NCBI RefSeq assembly: GCF_036417845.1
Contig: NC_089980.1
Coordinates: forward strand, 67,826,501-67,890,500
Direction: 5' to 3'
DNA: 64,000 bases
DNA from: Apteryx mantelli
Taxonomy: Eukaryota; Chordata; Aves; Apterygiformes; Apterygidae
Made by a program: the position numbers and the translations under genes. The stretch's first letter is position 1, and each line of letters begins with the position of its first letter. Under the pieces are notes generated by a model. The model was not told the DNA's origin. It saw only the letters and a list, made by a program, of their open reading frames with translations, and did no database searches. This document shows, piece by piece, positions 49,291 through 60,668 of this stretch.

Positions 49291-52200
49291 GCACACTCAG
49301 TATATTCCTTCAACAAGAATTCAGCTGTAATTATTTTCTTTTTAAATGAGAGCTGGTCTTATATTGATCTGCAGAACTGAAAGATCCACCAGAATATTAG
49401 AACCAAAAAAAACCTGTATAATAATTTTACAGGCTGCATTTAATTTTGGATGATTTGTAAATGTTTTCACCCATCTTTCTTTACTAGCATTAGGTGAAAT
49501 CTCTTTGTACAGACTTCTCTTTCTTCTTTTGGTAAATTTTTATTATAAACATTTACAAAAATGCTTATAAAATGACTGTTGTACTGTTGCTAAATTGAAT
49601 AAAGTATGTGAAAATACCAGCTTCTACTTCACCAGCAAATTTAGGAATCTGTAACAATGTGTTTATGTAAAGAGAATTATTCTGACACAAAATACCATAG
49701 ATACTATGTACAGCCTATATAAGCTAGCAGGTCTGAAATAGGTACATAGTTTTAAAAAGTCTGTTTCGAAACCAATCGTGTGTGATACAAGTTTAATGTT
49801 ACCAGTAGCCGAAAGGTAGGCATCTACAAACATACACTAAGACAAGACAAACTACTGAACTTGCTTATCAAGTTTTATTGATTCAAAGAATTTCAGGTAC
49901 AAGTAGGCATTTGCAGACTGTCTATATGGTCTGCATTTTTCATTTTCCTTAGACAATGGACACTGGTTAAGGACTACAGTTGGGAAAGGGAGGAGAGGGA
50001 GGAAAGGGAGAAGAGGTTTACATGCACAATCATATACATCTTATTTTGATGAGAAGACAATTTAGCTTTGCAAATTTAAGACTGGCAAGGAAACAAAGGC
50101 TTTTCAAAGGACTCTAACCTGGTGTTTCAGATCAGCTATCTCTTCTTGACAGGAAATGATTTCCTGTTCTGCAAGCTTCCGCAAATCTTCACTCTCATCT
50201 GGAATATTTGAGTATGATTAATCATCAGACTTTAAAATCTCAGAAAACTCTCAGAAAACCTGCTGAAAAATATTGTATGAACAACCTACTCTGCTTACCA
50301 AATAAAAAATACACTAAATCTCTCAGAAAAAAAGATTAATAATATGATCTGTAAAAGAAGATGAACAATATTTGTTAAGAGTGTTTTCTGATGTTGTTCA
50401 GGTACCAGATATGGAAATGTCTGAATACAGGAAATTCCTGTTAAACATAAGAAAAAAACTCTTTTTTAGTGTGAGGGTGGTTGAACACTGGCACAGGTTG
50501 CCCAGAGAGGTTATGGAGTTTCCATCCTTAGAGGTATTGAAAACCTGACTGGACATGGTGCTGAGCAACCTGCTCTAGCTGACACTGCTCTGAGCAGGGG
50601 GGTTGGAGAATCTCCAGAGGTCCCTTCCCACCTCAGCCATACTCTGATTCTATGAAGTTACTTTCTGTTTTCCAATGTGGTAGGAACATCAAAGGTTTAA
50701 AGAGCACAGAAGCCCCACAACTGACACTCTTCATTAAAAGGACTATACCCCATCATATGTAAAACCCCAGTAATTTCAAGTATTTTTATCTCTGTCAAGT
50801 TAAGCCAGAACAGCTGCAAAACTTCTAATGATATCTCATCACTAAAAACAAAGGTATGAAAAACCTCTTGCAATAATAAGAGGAGTATGATATTTTTGAA
50901 GCATTACTTGACTGATCAACACTAACGCTTTATGATTACAGCTGTTTTTCTATGCTACAGTTTTAATATGTTAAACTGTTCCTTTTTTCTGGTCACTTCA
51001 TGGCTCTGTTACAGCTTTGAACAACAACAAAAAACGGCATTCCTTATAGTGAGGCTGTGGGTCGACATACATCCTCCAGTTACAGCATCAGCTTAAGCTG
51101 TCTCCTATCTGCACTGATTCAGCTTTTCCCAGAAGATATTTCCCAGAAGAAAAACTAACCTCCAAAAGGAGAAAATGGTACAAAGAAAGCGACACAACTG
51201 CACAGTCAGCAGCAAGAGAGCTAGACATCTCCCTTTTGGGTACAGCAAACTTCTATGAGTTCAGCTGAGACTGAAGGTTCAGTCTCAGAGTAGACACATA
51301 CCTTTTCAGTACTCTAACTGCAACTAGTTACTAATACAATTTTAAAGAAAACTTTGACTTTACAGATCAGGTTTAATATTGGTGAATTAACCAATATTTT
51401 TTCAGCTAATTCTAGAAGAAGGAAACTGAAAACATAACTGTGTGTAAATTGGCTTAATCACAAACATGCTTTACTTATAGCAGGCTAAGAGCATGCACAG
51501 TTGACTAGCTGTAACACTGTAAGCATGCAAATTTGGTCATCTGCAACTCTGCCTATATTTTTAGAATAACCAGTGACTGATCAAGGGCTAGTCATTAATA
51601 TAAGGCCGATAGCAAGAAGGATAAAAATTAAGGAATTACAAATTTAATAGTCAAACTACATATCTATGATGTAATTTTTAAGAAATAATCCATTTAATTG
51701 CAATTGCCTATTTTAAAGTGTAAACATAACATATTTTAAATCAGTTAATACATTAAAAACATTTTAAAGGATAAACTACAGAAGTGCTCAAAGTTACTAC
51801 TGACCAAGCACTTGTAATCACTTTGCTGAAGTTCTAAATCAGGTGGGACTAGCTTCTTCAGCAAGTTCTGAAAGGAGAAAAAAACCCCTTCATTCCATTT
51901 TATTTAGATCAATTTATTATCAGGTCAATGATTAGGTTTTTTTCCAAAGGAAGTGTTTCTCCTGCTTCAGTCTGAGGTGGGAGACAATGAGAAGAATAAC
52001 AAAAAAAAGATTTACTTTCAGATGTTGTTTGCCTTCTGAATCAGCTGAAATAACTAACTACTGTTAATTCTTCTTTATTTAACCAATATTTAATGAAGCA
52101 ATAAGTATTAAATGATCTAGTAAATATTTAATGATCTAGGGAATGCTTACTGGTCTGTGTTGTTTTACCACATTTTGATTTCTATGCAACTATCAAAATG

Positions 52201-53612
52201 CAGCTTGATACAAAGTAAAAAATATTCACTGTGTACTAGAAGCGTGTTGCTAGTATCACAATACGAAGTTAAATCACGGTGGGGATGTAGCACAAATATT
52301 TGCTAAATTTTATGACTTCTTAAATGAATGACCACAGGTGTAGTGGTCTTTCTTCACAGCAGCAAGTAAAGAAAAAATCTGCAACAAGAATCAATTAAAA
52401 AAAAAAAAAAAGGATTTTAAAAGTTTTATATCCTAATAGGATTATCCCAATTTTATGCAAAATCGATGGTATCACGCTGCTCTTCCTTCAAATGTCAGTG
52501 GTTTCCATCTGTCTCCACAACATCTTTTATATCTGTAGATGAATCTTACCCACTCACCCTAGTTCACACTTATTTGCATCTTTTCCTCTGCTTATGAGGT
52601 TTGCTTGCTTTTGTCAAGGGAATGTAAGAGGAAACTGTTCTGAATTTTCCTAGCTTTTCTCATCTCCCTAAGAAGCAACAGCCTTCCAAAGAAGGTGAAA
52701 AGACCACTTAGAGAATTCAGTCTTGTTCGGATGCAGTAGCAAAAACGGTTCAGCTACGGGAACAGGTTACCAGCACCCCAGCTTCCAGCCACTGCGGGCC
52801 ACAGACAGGCCGCGCACAGCAGTGAAAAACGGCAGCGCCGCCACGCACTGCGCTTCGGCTGTGCTCCTGGTTCTCACCTCGCACCGGGGAGAAGGAGCAA
52901 AAATGCGTGCTTCTAGGGAACATCACTAAAGACCTTACAGGCAAGTATTAAGCTCCCTACATTTAACCGTCATTGCACCTGTAACGTACTCTGCAGGGCG
53001 CGCGCCGCCACAGCCCCACCCCGCGCGGCGCCCCACCTCTCCCCCCCCCCCCCCGCGCACGCGCAGCGGCGCTGCCAGCCCCGTACAGGTGCGCGGCGCC
53101 ACGTGGCCGCCTACGCCCCTCCCCCGGGCACTCCTCCAATCACGCCCGGCCTATGTAAATCACCCCCTCCCCTCTCCCTCGCCACCGCCACCCGCCTGGA
53201 GGAGGCTCCGCGCCAGCGCGGGTCCCCTGCTTCCACCCCCCCTTCCGCCCCCCAACCAACGCCGGGCCGGAGCGGGGCGGCCGCGCAGGCGGGGCCGGGC
53301 CGGCTCACCTTGCCGCGCCAGCTCCTGCGTGTCACGCAGCTCCTGCTCCTTGTCGCGCAGCCGCTGGATCCGCGCCGCTAGCTCCGGCCCCGCCCCGGCT
53401 CCGCCCCGCGCCCTCTCCTCCAGGAGGCGGTGTAAGGAGGGGGCGGCAAACAGCTCGTCTAAGCAAGGCCGGGCGCTGAGCGGGCGCCGCGGCTGCGGCC
53501 GGCATGGCCCCGCTGCGCTGCCCTCCGCTGGCGCTGCTCGGTAGCTACGAGGGGGAAGCGCGGCTGCCCGGCACCCTTGGGCCGCGCGGAGAGCCCGCGA
53601 GAGCAGCCGCAT
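37003..53612 (-). CDS. MTRF1L: MTRF1L, mitochondrial peptide chain release factor 1a; seven exons, 400 aa
   Basis: The product releases finished proteins from the mitochondrial ribosome at UAA and UAG codons. Joining 53612-53309, 50198-50119, 48816-48633, 41829-41666, 40796-40679, 37775-37639 and 37218-37003 (minus) gives 1203 nt without interruption: 400 aa, against 380 in human. Seen in order: an Arg/Ala-rich N-terminus with few acidic residues (about 1-50, a mitochondrial targeting sequence); an alpha-helical domain 1 ([17 protein letters not shown]); [14 protein letters not shown]; a codon-recognition tripeptide PKT at 221-223 in [10 protein letters not shown]; the catalytic GGQ at 265-267 in [18 protein letters not shown]; and a class I release-factor C-terminus. 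MTRF1 is excluded by the PKT motif and by the FBXO5/RGS17 neighbourhood. Introns carry two CR1 fragments and a solo LTR. Confidence 0.96.
37639..37775 (-). CDS. MTRF1L: MTRF1L exon 6
   Basis: Acceptor TTGGCAG at 37777-37776 and donor GTAAGT. Continues the frame from IPTG as [19 protein letters not shown] and ends NSVRKIQ. Confidence 0.95.
37776..40678 (-). other. MTRF1L: MTRF1L intron 5
   Basis: AT-rich intron that contains the CR1 fragment at 39803-40356. Nothing else recognised. Confidence 0.7.
39803..40356 (-). mobile_element. CR1 LINE 3' fragment in MTRF1L intron 5
   Basis: The octamer tail (CACAGAATCACAGAATGG) at 39803 is followed by the reverse complement of the CR1 3' UTR and the ORF2 C-terminus. 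It breaks off near 40356. It is the same family as the two long copies, but the frame is interrupted near the C-terminus and again near 40336. Confidence 0.93.
40679..40796 (-). CDS. MTRF1L: MTRF1L exon 5 (GGQ motif)
   Basis: Acceptor CCACAACAG at 40798-40797 and donor GTAGCT at 40678. Encodes [19 protein letters not shown] and the following [11 protein letters not shown]. Confidence 0.97.
40797..41665 (-). other. MTRF1L: MTRF1L intron 4
   Basis: AT-rich intron between donor GTACT and acceptor CCACAACAG; nothing else seen. Confidence 0.7.
41666..41829 (-). CDS. MTRF1L: MTRF1L exon 4 (codon-recognition loop)
   Basis: Acceptor ATTTAAG at 41831-41830 and donor GTACT. Encodes [31 protein letters not shown] and [15 protein letters not shown]. 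Confidence 0.94.
41830..48632 (-). other. MTRF1L: MTRF1L intron 3
   Basis: This 6.8-kb AT-rich intron is the longest of the gene. It contains the solo LTR at 44632-45134 in the opposite orientation to the gene. I see no other exon or known repeat; the 148-codon plus-strand frame at 42017-42463 has no recognisable domain. Confidence 0.65.
44632..45134 (+). mobile_element. Solo LTR of a gammaretrovirus-like endogenous retrovirus in MTRF1L intron 3
   Basis: The 503-bp element starts TGTTAGAG and ends CCATAACA (perfect TGTTA/TAACA ends). It is flanked by the 4-bp duplication gtcc (44628-44631 and 45135-45138). The second half has the layout of a class I LTR: an inverted CCAAT box (ATTGG), a TATA-like TATAATT, the GGGGTCCCTC...GAGGCACC segment and an ATTAAA polyadenylation signal. 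No primer-binding site or coding sequence follows, so only the solo LTR remains. It is antisense to MTRF1L. Confidence 0.87.
48633..48816 (-). CDS. MTRF1L: MTRF1L exon 3
   Basis: Acceptor ATTCACAG at 48818-48817 and donor GTCAGT at 48632. Encodes [34 protein letters not shown] and EYFPSEI. Confidence 0.95.
48817..50118 (-). other. MTRF1L: MTRF1L intron 2
   Basis: AT-rich intron containing the TA/CA microsatellite at 49219-49298. Nothing else recognised. Confidence 0.7.
49219..49298 (+). repeat. Compound microsatellite (TA)n(CA)n
   Basis: Alternating TG/TA units, then a run of TA, then a run of CA ending CGCACAC. Probably length-polymorphic. Confidence 0.9.
50119..50198 (-). CDS. MTRF1L: MTRF1L exon 2
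   Basis: Acceptor ATTCCAG at 50200-50199 and donor GTTAG. Encodes [19 protein letters not shown] and ends ADLKHQ, a helical-hairpin part of domain 1. Confidence 0.92.
50429..50655 (+). mobile_element. Old CR1 LINE 3' end in MTRF1L intron 1
   Basis: Diverged CR1 3' sequence in plus orientation: GTGAGGGTGG, GGTTGCCCAGAGAGG and GGTCCCTTCC are still recognisable, ending in GATTCTATGA. It is more decayed than the other four copies, so older. Confidence 0.85.
51807..51869 (-). other. Candidate cryptic exon in MTRF1L intron 1
   Basis: A strong acceptor (long pyrimidine tract ending CTTTCAG) is followed by 63 nt that are open in one frame ([21 protein letters not shown]) and then a GTCAGT donor. 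It does not fit the phase between MTRF1L exons 1 and 2: in that frame it reads into TGA. If used, it would be a poison exon or belong to another transcript. Confidence 0.2.
52878..52923 (-). other. Candidate alternative first exon of MTRF1L
   Basis: ATG at 52923-52921 opens [15 protein letters not shown] and ends at a GTGAGAAC donor (52877-52876) in phase 1, the same phase as the normal exon 1. Joined to exon 2 it reads on in frame as DESEDLRK. This could be coincidence; there is no expression evidence. Confidence 0.2.
53309..53612 (-). CDS. MTRF1L: MTRF1L exon 1 (targeting peptide and start of domain 1)
   Basis: ATG at 53612-53610 begins [13 protein letters not shown]. The frame is open further upstream, but the added residues do not resemble the family. 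Donor GTGAGC at 53308. The last base joins exon 2 to give Asp (Q|D ESEDL). Confidence 0.85.
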
Positions 53613-53871
53613 GCCGCAGCTGGGGCAGCAGCGCAAAGGCTCGCGTCGTCCTTCCCTCGCCAGCCTCCGCCGCGCCGGAGGTAGCCGAACGCGGTCGCCT
53701 CCCTCCCCCGCGCTTCCGGAAACTTCCGAAGAGGCTCGGCGCTGGTTTCGAAGCAGCCGGAAGGGATCGGGGCTCCGCCGGCCGCTTCCGGAAACAGACG
53801 AAGGAGTTCGGCTCCCCTGCGCCTCTGCCGCGGGAAGGGCAGTTGGCGGGCCGGGGGCGGGCGGCACTCTG

Positions 53872-53876
53872 ATTGG
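53872..53876 (-). promoter_or_regulatory. MTRF1L: CCAAT box of the MTRF1L promoter
   Basis: The gene strand reads CCAATCAGAGTGCC, with GC boxes on both sides, at a typical distance from a CpG-island start site. Confidence 0.5.
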
Positions 53877-54200
53877 CCGGCCGCAGCGGGGCGGGACCGA
53901 GGGGGTGGGCCTGGCGCGCGGGGAGCGCGGTGCGTGAGGGGAGGTGGGCGGTGGCGGCGGCCGCTAGACCCTTTCGGCGGGGTGTCTGCGCTGTATCGAG
54001 GGTCGTCGCTCCCTTCGCCTGTCCGGCGCGGGCTGTGCTGGCCCTCGGGGGCCTCAGCCAGGCCTGCGCAGAGCAGCTTCCCCCGGCAGCGGGGCAGGCG
54101 GCAGGCAGTGCTCTGACGTCCCCGTCGTCTCGTGGGAGACTGAACTCGACACAGAAATTGAGTGTTTTTTTTTTTTTTTTAATTCTAACCAGAGCGGGGC

Positions 54201-57200
54201 GGGGGGAAAGCCCTCCCCAGATCCTTCATGCAATGTCACAAGTTTAAAAAGGCTCCCTGGGATAAGAGCCCACAAGGGTGCTGAGATTTTAACTTGTACC
54301 GTTAAGTATCTTCTTCTTCCGTAGCCCGCCTTCGAGGCAGTTTGTGCAGAAGCACGTGTGAACAGCTTCCCTCTGTGGTCCGGATGCCAAGTTAATACCA
54401 CAGTGCTTTTCCTCTCCCTCTGGAAGAAGTTCTTGGGACTAAACTGCTGTGAGGTGGTGAAGGAAGTTGCAAATACTTGTGAAAGCATATTTTCATATGC
54501 ATGCTACACTGAAAGCAGATGAAAAAAATAAGAATTTAGAGGAAAAAAATAGAATTAAATGTGTTGTCAGAAGTAAAAAAAAAAAAAAGGCAATTCACAG
54601 AGCCTTTAAATCAGAGATTAGTAATTAGGCTGAAAGACTACCTATTTCTGAAATACAAGTCATCTGAGTACAATTTCTGGTGTCAAAATTTTGAGCTGGA
54701 ATGGAATGAAGATGGAGTCATTTATTTAATAAAGGTGATGTGATAAATACTGTAGGATAGTCTTGACAAATCATCTCTGGTGTCCAAACAGCCTGACATA
54801 TTGGCTTTCTTTTAGATAGTGTCAATAGTAAGATTCTTGGCTAAACTCAAAACATAGTTTAAAAATATACTTTATAAAAATGTACAGCTATCCATAAAAC
54901 TGTATTAAGCAATATTTTATAGTACAATCATTCAAGGAATTAGGTGTTCGCTGTTCTTCTTTTCTTGTTCGTGTCTTAACAGAACCAGATAATAATACTT
55001 TACGACTAAATTAACATACACTGATGGAATAACAGTAACTTCTCCCATATGTTACATTAGCAAATTGTCAGTTTCATAAGTGGCATGTCAAAAGTCAGGG
55101 TAATGCTTATGCATCTAAGTTGTTTGAATAGTTGGAAATTAAACCTTTGGATTTCCAAAATGGAACAAAACTTGCAAGTTATTATGTTCAACATGAGAAT
55201 ATGTTATTTGAAGTACTGAATATTAAAATGAATGTTTGATTAAAAAGATTTTCTAAACATTGCAGGTGCACCACTTTGGGCAAGATTCATTGACAAAAAC
55301 CACTGTAACAATAAATTAAAATTACACTTGAGGGTCTATGTGGAGATTATACTGTTTTTGCAGCTAGTCTGGCATTGATAAACAGCCTAGAGCATTGTTT
55401 ATGAAATCTTACTCCCTGAAAGTTTCCCTTAAACTCACTGCTACCTACCTGTCCATGAAGCTCCCTAAAGTGTGATGGATAATGTAACACAACACATCTT
55501 TTTTTCAAAATGGTAGAAAAAACTGATCAAATTTACACTGACTGATTGTCAGCCTTTGAATCACCTGAATTGTATCACTGTCTTAAATTGGAAGGATGGA
55601 TTTGCACAGTGATAGTTCATGGTTAAAGGAAGGGGCAAAATCTGGCCTTTGGCATAAAGTTAATGTAATTATTTCCCCCAAATGCAGACAGTGCTAATGC
55701 CAGCTGGTTTTGGCAGCATTATTGCATTGTTCTTTCATCCCACTTAGGTCACTACTTCTGCTGGCAGAAGTATTCAGGACACGTGTGAATGGAACTGAAG
55801 TTTTGTCACTGCAAACATACTCGATATGGGTGAATGGGATGAGAGTGTTGTCGTTGCAGCCATGTCCTAGGATGCTCTAAAGCCCTGCTCTTGGATGCCT
55901 CTTTGAATGCCTCCAAAAAGCAGCAACATTAGGGGTTGAGAAAAATCTTGTTTTGAGGATGATAGTCAGACATGGTTCCGATCAACTCAGAACAGATGTT
56001 GCAGCTGTCTGTGTACATGCAGCCTTAATTTTTTGCCTTGTTGGATTTGGTAAGGACTCGGACAGTTGTTGGATATTTTAACTCTGCAAGGAGCAGGCTC
56101 ACAGATACTGGCAGGTGTGAACTTTATTGCTTATGGTATAGGGAGTCACTGAAATTAAGAGACTTTCTTGTATCAGCTTGATTGGTTTTGAATCAATGTC
56201 ATGGAATATATATCCTGAATAGTTTTTACAAGCACTTACTGAATATGAAAGCTGCCAGTTCCTTAGTGCTCACAGCATGGTCAATCCAGCAAGCTGCTCT
56301 CACAGAAAGAGCTTCCCACCTTTTTAGATGCTAGTTTCACAGGCAAATGCTCCTTGTGCTCACATTTGACTCAAAGGGGAGCAAGTCTGGCATCATGTGG
56401 CAGTTTAAGTTCTGATTATTTAACTTAAATGCAATTCTACTATATTTTGTCAGCTGAGAGCGCAACCTAGCAGACACTTATGCATGCTTCTAAGTTAAAA
56501 CACAACTGTTGTTAGTTTAAGTATGATTTCTGTTAACTCTTATCCTGTGAATGGTTTGTATGGATTGCACTGATGTTCAAGTGAGCTGTGTATGACCTGT
56601 GCATCTGGGAGCAGCATAGCCACATTTGCATGGTATTGGGCTGTCTTAACTGGTTCATATGGGTACAAGTTCCAAGATCTGCACTTCAGTTACTTCTGTC
56701 GCTGGCGTTTCTTTTCCCCAGCATATCTTCATTCTCCTTCGTACCATATATGCCTTCATTCAAATCTAAATATTCTCCATTTTATCCGTGGTTTTGTTTA
56801 ATCCTGGATAACCCAAACTACTATTAGTTCAGTTATTTGTAAGTTAACTGTACACAGCTAAATTGAACACATGCTTAGTAAAATATATATTCAATTTCTT
56901 TAAAACCGAGAAGTCTTGTTATACCCAAGTGCTGTGCTTATTTGTGGCTATTCAGGATTAGGCCCAATCTGACATGTAAGATTTAAACTCTGGACAAAAA
57001 TAACAAAAACATTACTCACTTTCTGTAGTGTACTTGCTATATACATTCTCATGAAAAACTGAAATACAAGTTAAATACATACTTATTTTATTCCAGGCTA
57101 TAGAATAAGTGTATTTAGGCAGTTTTTCAAAGTGTATTGTACACTGCATGCACAGTAAATCAGTTTAATAGCTTGACTGTTTTACATTTTGTGTTCAAAG

Positions 57201-57441
57201 AATTGTATGATAGGCAATGAGATCATGTTATGGTCTGATTTGTTGTCCATTTGGACCATATCCATTTATTCATAAAATTTTCGGAAACCCAACCTGATAG
57301 ATGAAATGTATATGAATCATTTTAATATGAGCATTTGCTCTGAGAAAGAAACTTCATAAAAGTTATGTTCAATTTATAAATCTGTCCAAGTAGAGGATTT
57401 AAGAAAAGAAATTTTGAACGTGATTTCATTGCAGTATTACA
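54201..57441. other. Intergenic, between RGS17 and MTRF1L
   Basis: AT-rich sequence with no convincing exon, RNA gene or recognisable repeat. Confidence 0.5.
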
Positions 57442-57759
57442 CTGAAGAGGGTGTCAAGAGGATGGGACCAGACTCTTTTCAGTGGTGCCGAGCGACAGGA
57501 CGCGAGGCAACGGGCACAAACTGCAACACAGACAATTCCATCTGAACATGAGGAAAAACTTTTTCACTGTGAGGGTGACAGAGCCCTGGAACAGGTTGCC
57601 CAGAGAGGTTGTGGAGTCTCCTTCTCTGGAGATATTCAAAACCCGCCTGGACGTGATCCTGTGCAACGTGCTCTAGGTGACCCTGCTTGAGCAGGGGGGT
57701 TGGACTAGATGATCTCCAGAGGTCCCTTCCAACCTCAACCATTCTGTGATTCTGTGATT
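57442..57759 (+). mobile_element. CR1 LINE 3' fragment, recent subfamily
   Basis: The C-terminus of CR1 ORF2 (frame 57482-57676, [20 protein letters not shown] to the stop) is followed by the conserved 3' UTR and the tail ATTCTGTGATTCTGTGATT. It is 5'-truncated to about 320 bp and little diverged. Confidence 0.94.
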
Positions 57760-58415
57760 GGTGTAATATTTGTCAAAATGATGTAACAGTTTCCAAGTAC
57801 AGATTTTGGAATCTTATGATAGAAAGAAATCAAGATAGTATTTTAGGGCCCATACATTTAGCTTTAAGAATGTCCTTGAATGGATGACTTGTCTGTGTTG
57901 ACAAGAATTTCTACCTATCTGAAATATCTTGTAAAGATAGCTCATGACTAGCAGGTCACCATCAAATATAGAATCGAGAATATTTAAGTCTACATTTGTA
58001 AAGACTTATGCATGCAGTTTTGCCTCTTACACACTGTTTAGATGTGTGAATCAAATGTATTGTGCCTCCAACACCAGCAAACTTGAAATTACACAATGTA
58101 AATATATACATATCTGATGCTGTATATGTTTACCATAGTAAATATAACTGTAATCAAATGCTAGACATATGTAGGACCATAGTTAAATTCCAATTAAGAA
58201 AAAAAGCATCTTTAAATACATTATTCTAACAGTATTCACAGTAGAAGGAGGCAGTCCTTTCTCACTGAATTTTCCCCCCTCTTCTCAAGATTTGTAAACA
58301 TCATAGCTATTATTCTATCAGTATAATAATTAAATATTTTATTCATAATGGTAAATAGCTAACCAACATGAATAAAGTTGTCATAACACAATAACACTTT
58401 CAGACAAAACAGGTA
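57760..58415. other. Intergenic, downstream of RGS17
   Basis: AT-rich sequence; nothing recognised. Confidence 0.45.
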
Positions 58416-59111
58416 TTTATTAAAAGAAACAATTATAAATATTTTGTCTTGCATTTTAAACTACATTTTCATAAATAACAATATTTAAAAGTGCTGAATA
58501 TGGTAGGATAGTCAGCAACGCCACTGTAAACAGAATTGTTTTCCACTTTGCAGATTTTTTTAGATACCATTTTGTCAAACACTACAACAGTTAAAATATT
58601 TGCATAGGGAAGAGAGAATAGCCCTTTTAATCATCTCCTGAATTCTATATAAATTACAAAACCAAATGAGTTTAAGAAACAGTTTTTTAAATTGTTCGTA
58701 TATATCCAAAAAAAGCACACAGGTTTCAAGTAAAAAGAATGATTAAAAAAATTCCCCAGACCTGCTATTTGAAGCATGTTCAATAAATTAAGAAAATGAG
58801 AGGTAGTAAAATAAAGGAAAAAAATAAGCCCCAGAAAATAAACTAAGACCTACATCCTGCCAGTTACTGTATAGAGGCAAAGCAGTCTCGGTACTAGTGA
58901 CTTCAACAAGAGCTGACAGAGACTGCCTGCAAGGAGTAACTTGCTGGTTGGAGCCAGATATGTTGGGGCTAGATTCCCCTCAATTACACATTTTTAAAAC
59001 CATTCAACCCCATCAAAACCAATGGGGCCATGCCATATGTAGTCCTATGTAAGTGAGAAGAACCTTGCCTCTTAAGTCTTAGTGTAAGACCAGAGTTATC
59101 AGTATTAAATA

Positions 59112-59147
<36 letters not shown>

Positions 59148-60668
59148 TTTAACTTGTATTCAAAGCCATTTTATGGTATATCTTTAACAGTTTGAGAGGG
59201 ATGCTAACACATTTTTCTTGTATATGATAGGTATGAAGAAGTTTTTTTGAGTTCCAATTTACTGTCTCTTTAAACATCAAAATGCATTCTAAAATTGGAC
59301 ATTTTTTGATAAAAAGGCCAAGCAAACACCTATTAAAAATACCATGGCAGCAAAGTGATTTGAGTACTGTGCTGCCTTAGCTCTGGTTAAGGGCTCAGTA
59401 CAGGATTCTTTACCCAGGAAAGACACCCGTTGAGTTTCAGTAGGCATTTTGCTTGGGTAAGGACTGTAGGTTTAGGAGCCCTTGAAGTTTGGTTTAATAT
59501 TACTCTCCAAACCCCTTGTTTTCAAGGAGTTACTCAAAATCAATGAGGCTAGAAGCTGAGGTGAGTCTTCATTAACCCTCCACCTCGTAAAACATTACTT
59601 TGTTTAAAAACATTTTTTACTGGATTTAGTTTTCAGAAAAAGAAAATCTTGCAGGACAGATGCAATTCATCAAAATATTCTAAAATGCTCTAAAATGCTA
59701 CATGTAGGCAATCTTTTATTAAACTTCTTTATTCAAAAAACTAAATTATCAGGCTTTTTGTGGTTTTTTTGTGTTTTTTTTTTTTCTGAAGTACATAGCA
59801 TTATACAACAGTGTTAGAACTGGATAACCAGTTTTTAATAAATCAATTACAGTATCCGACATCAGAAATGTACATTGAAAATCTTTGTTCTTTTAACAAT
59901 TAAACAATATCAGCGCATAGATTGTGTCATCCAGATACGGACCCCTTTAAGTGGTTTGTGCTTTTTTTTTTCTTCTTTTTTTCTTTTTTGACATTGCAAA
60001 CTCTGTAATGAAAATGCCACAGTTTTGGCAGTGAGCAACCAGAGGAATCCCTCACTTGATTTATTTTAAATAAACAGTGATAAATAGCTCTTTTTTCTGT
60101 ACAGAAATATTGGCTTCAAAAAGTCAGTGTATTGTACTCAGTAGAGCATGTTGAATAATGCTACACCTTAAAAATTGGCTTTTTCAGTTAGTGATGTTAA
60201 AAAATGCAAGCCTCTTTCTGGTTTGCCACAATTGTATGTACCATAAGACTGTATTGCACAAAAAAAGTTCTTAAATACAGATATAATTTATGTTATTGGA
60301 TTAAATATTGCAACAACTACGTGGTAAGTGAAGCAGTTTTACCTTGCACATGCAGTGTGAGAATACACAAGGAGACTGTTCATAAAACTACAAATACATC
60401 ATTGCAATCTTGACTGTAGTTAGGTGAAAGGAGTGTGAAACAAATGTATTTTGGCAAATCCATTGTTCCCCTCCCCCACCATCTCAAGCAAGGAGGACCT
60501 TGGGAAAAATGTAGACAGAGACCATACTATGTATTTGTTTTCTTCACAGTAGCCTGAGTAGTGCTAAACTGTAGTTCTCCAGGAACTCAGCTCCAGATGT
60601 TATTAAACTACTTTTCTTCCACCCCGCCCACCCCCCAAAAAACAAGTTATTTTATTTGAAAATGAAAA
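58416..60668 (-). other. RGS17: RGS17 3' untranslated region (probable)
   Basis: About 2.25 kb of AT-rich sequence follows the RGS17 stop codon on the minus strand. A minus-strand AATAAA at 58416-58421 is one plausible end; another lies near 58338-58343. The sequence holds a tetranucleotide repeat (59112-59148) and T-rich runs. The boundary is inferred. Confidence 0.5.
59112..59148 (+). repeat. Microsatellite (ATAC)n then (TA)n
   Basis: About seven ATAC units run into a short TA run, within the probable RGS17 3' UTR. Confidence 0.9.

Larger units (their letters stand above)
50199..53308 (-). other. MTRF1L: MTRF1L intron 1
   Basis: Contains an old CR1 fragment (50429-50655), a candidate cryptic exon (51807-51869) and a candidate alternative first exon (52878-52923). 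The end near exon 1 is part of the CpG island and includes a C-run at about 53041-53054. Confidence 0.65.
52780..54200. promoter_or_regulatory. MTRF1L: CpG island at the MTRF1L 5' end
   Basis: GC- and CpG-rich DNA surrounds exon 1. For the minus-strand gene, a CCAAT box (ATTGG on the plus strand, 53872-53876) lies about 260 bp upstream of the ATG, with GC boxes beside it (GGGGGCGGG near 53854; GGGGCGGG at 53888-53895). Inside intron 1, CCAAT and ATGTAAAT motifs on the plus strand (about 53133-53160) could serve a divergent start. Long open frames here are compositional. Confidence 0.8.

Noticed and set aside
49219-49298. CRISPR-like or regulatory repeat array
   Set aside because: This and the repeats at 59112-59148 and 62871-62905 are simple di- and tetranucleotide microsatellites. 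No repeat-spacer structure exists in the window.
53089-54247. Plus-strand frames of 90-150 codons in the MTRF1L CpG island
   Set aside because: They are antisense to MTRF1L exon 1 or its promoter and have the same compositional bias.
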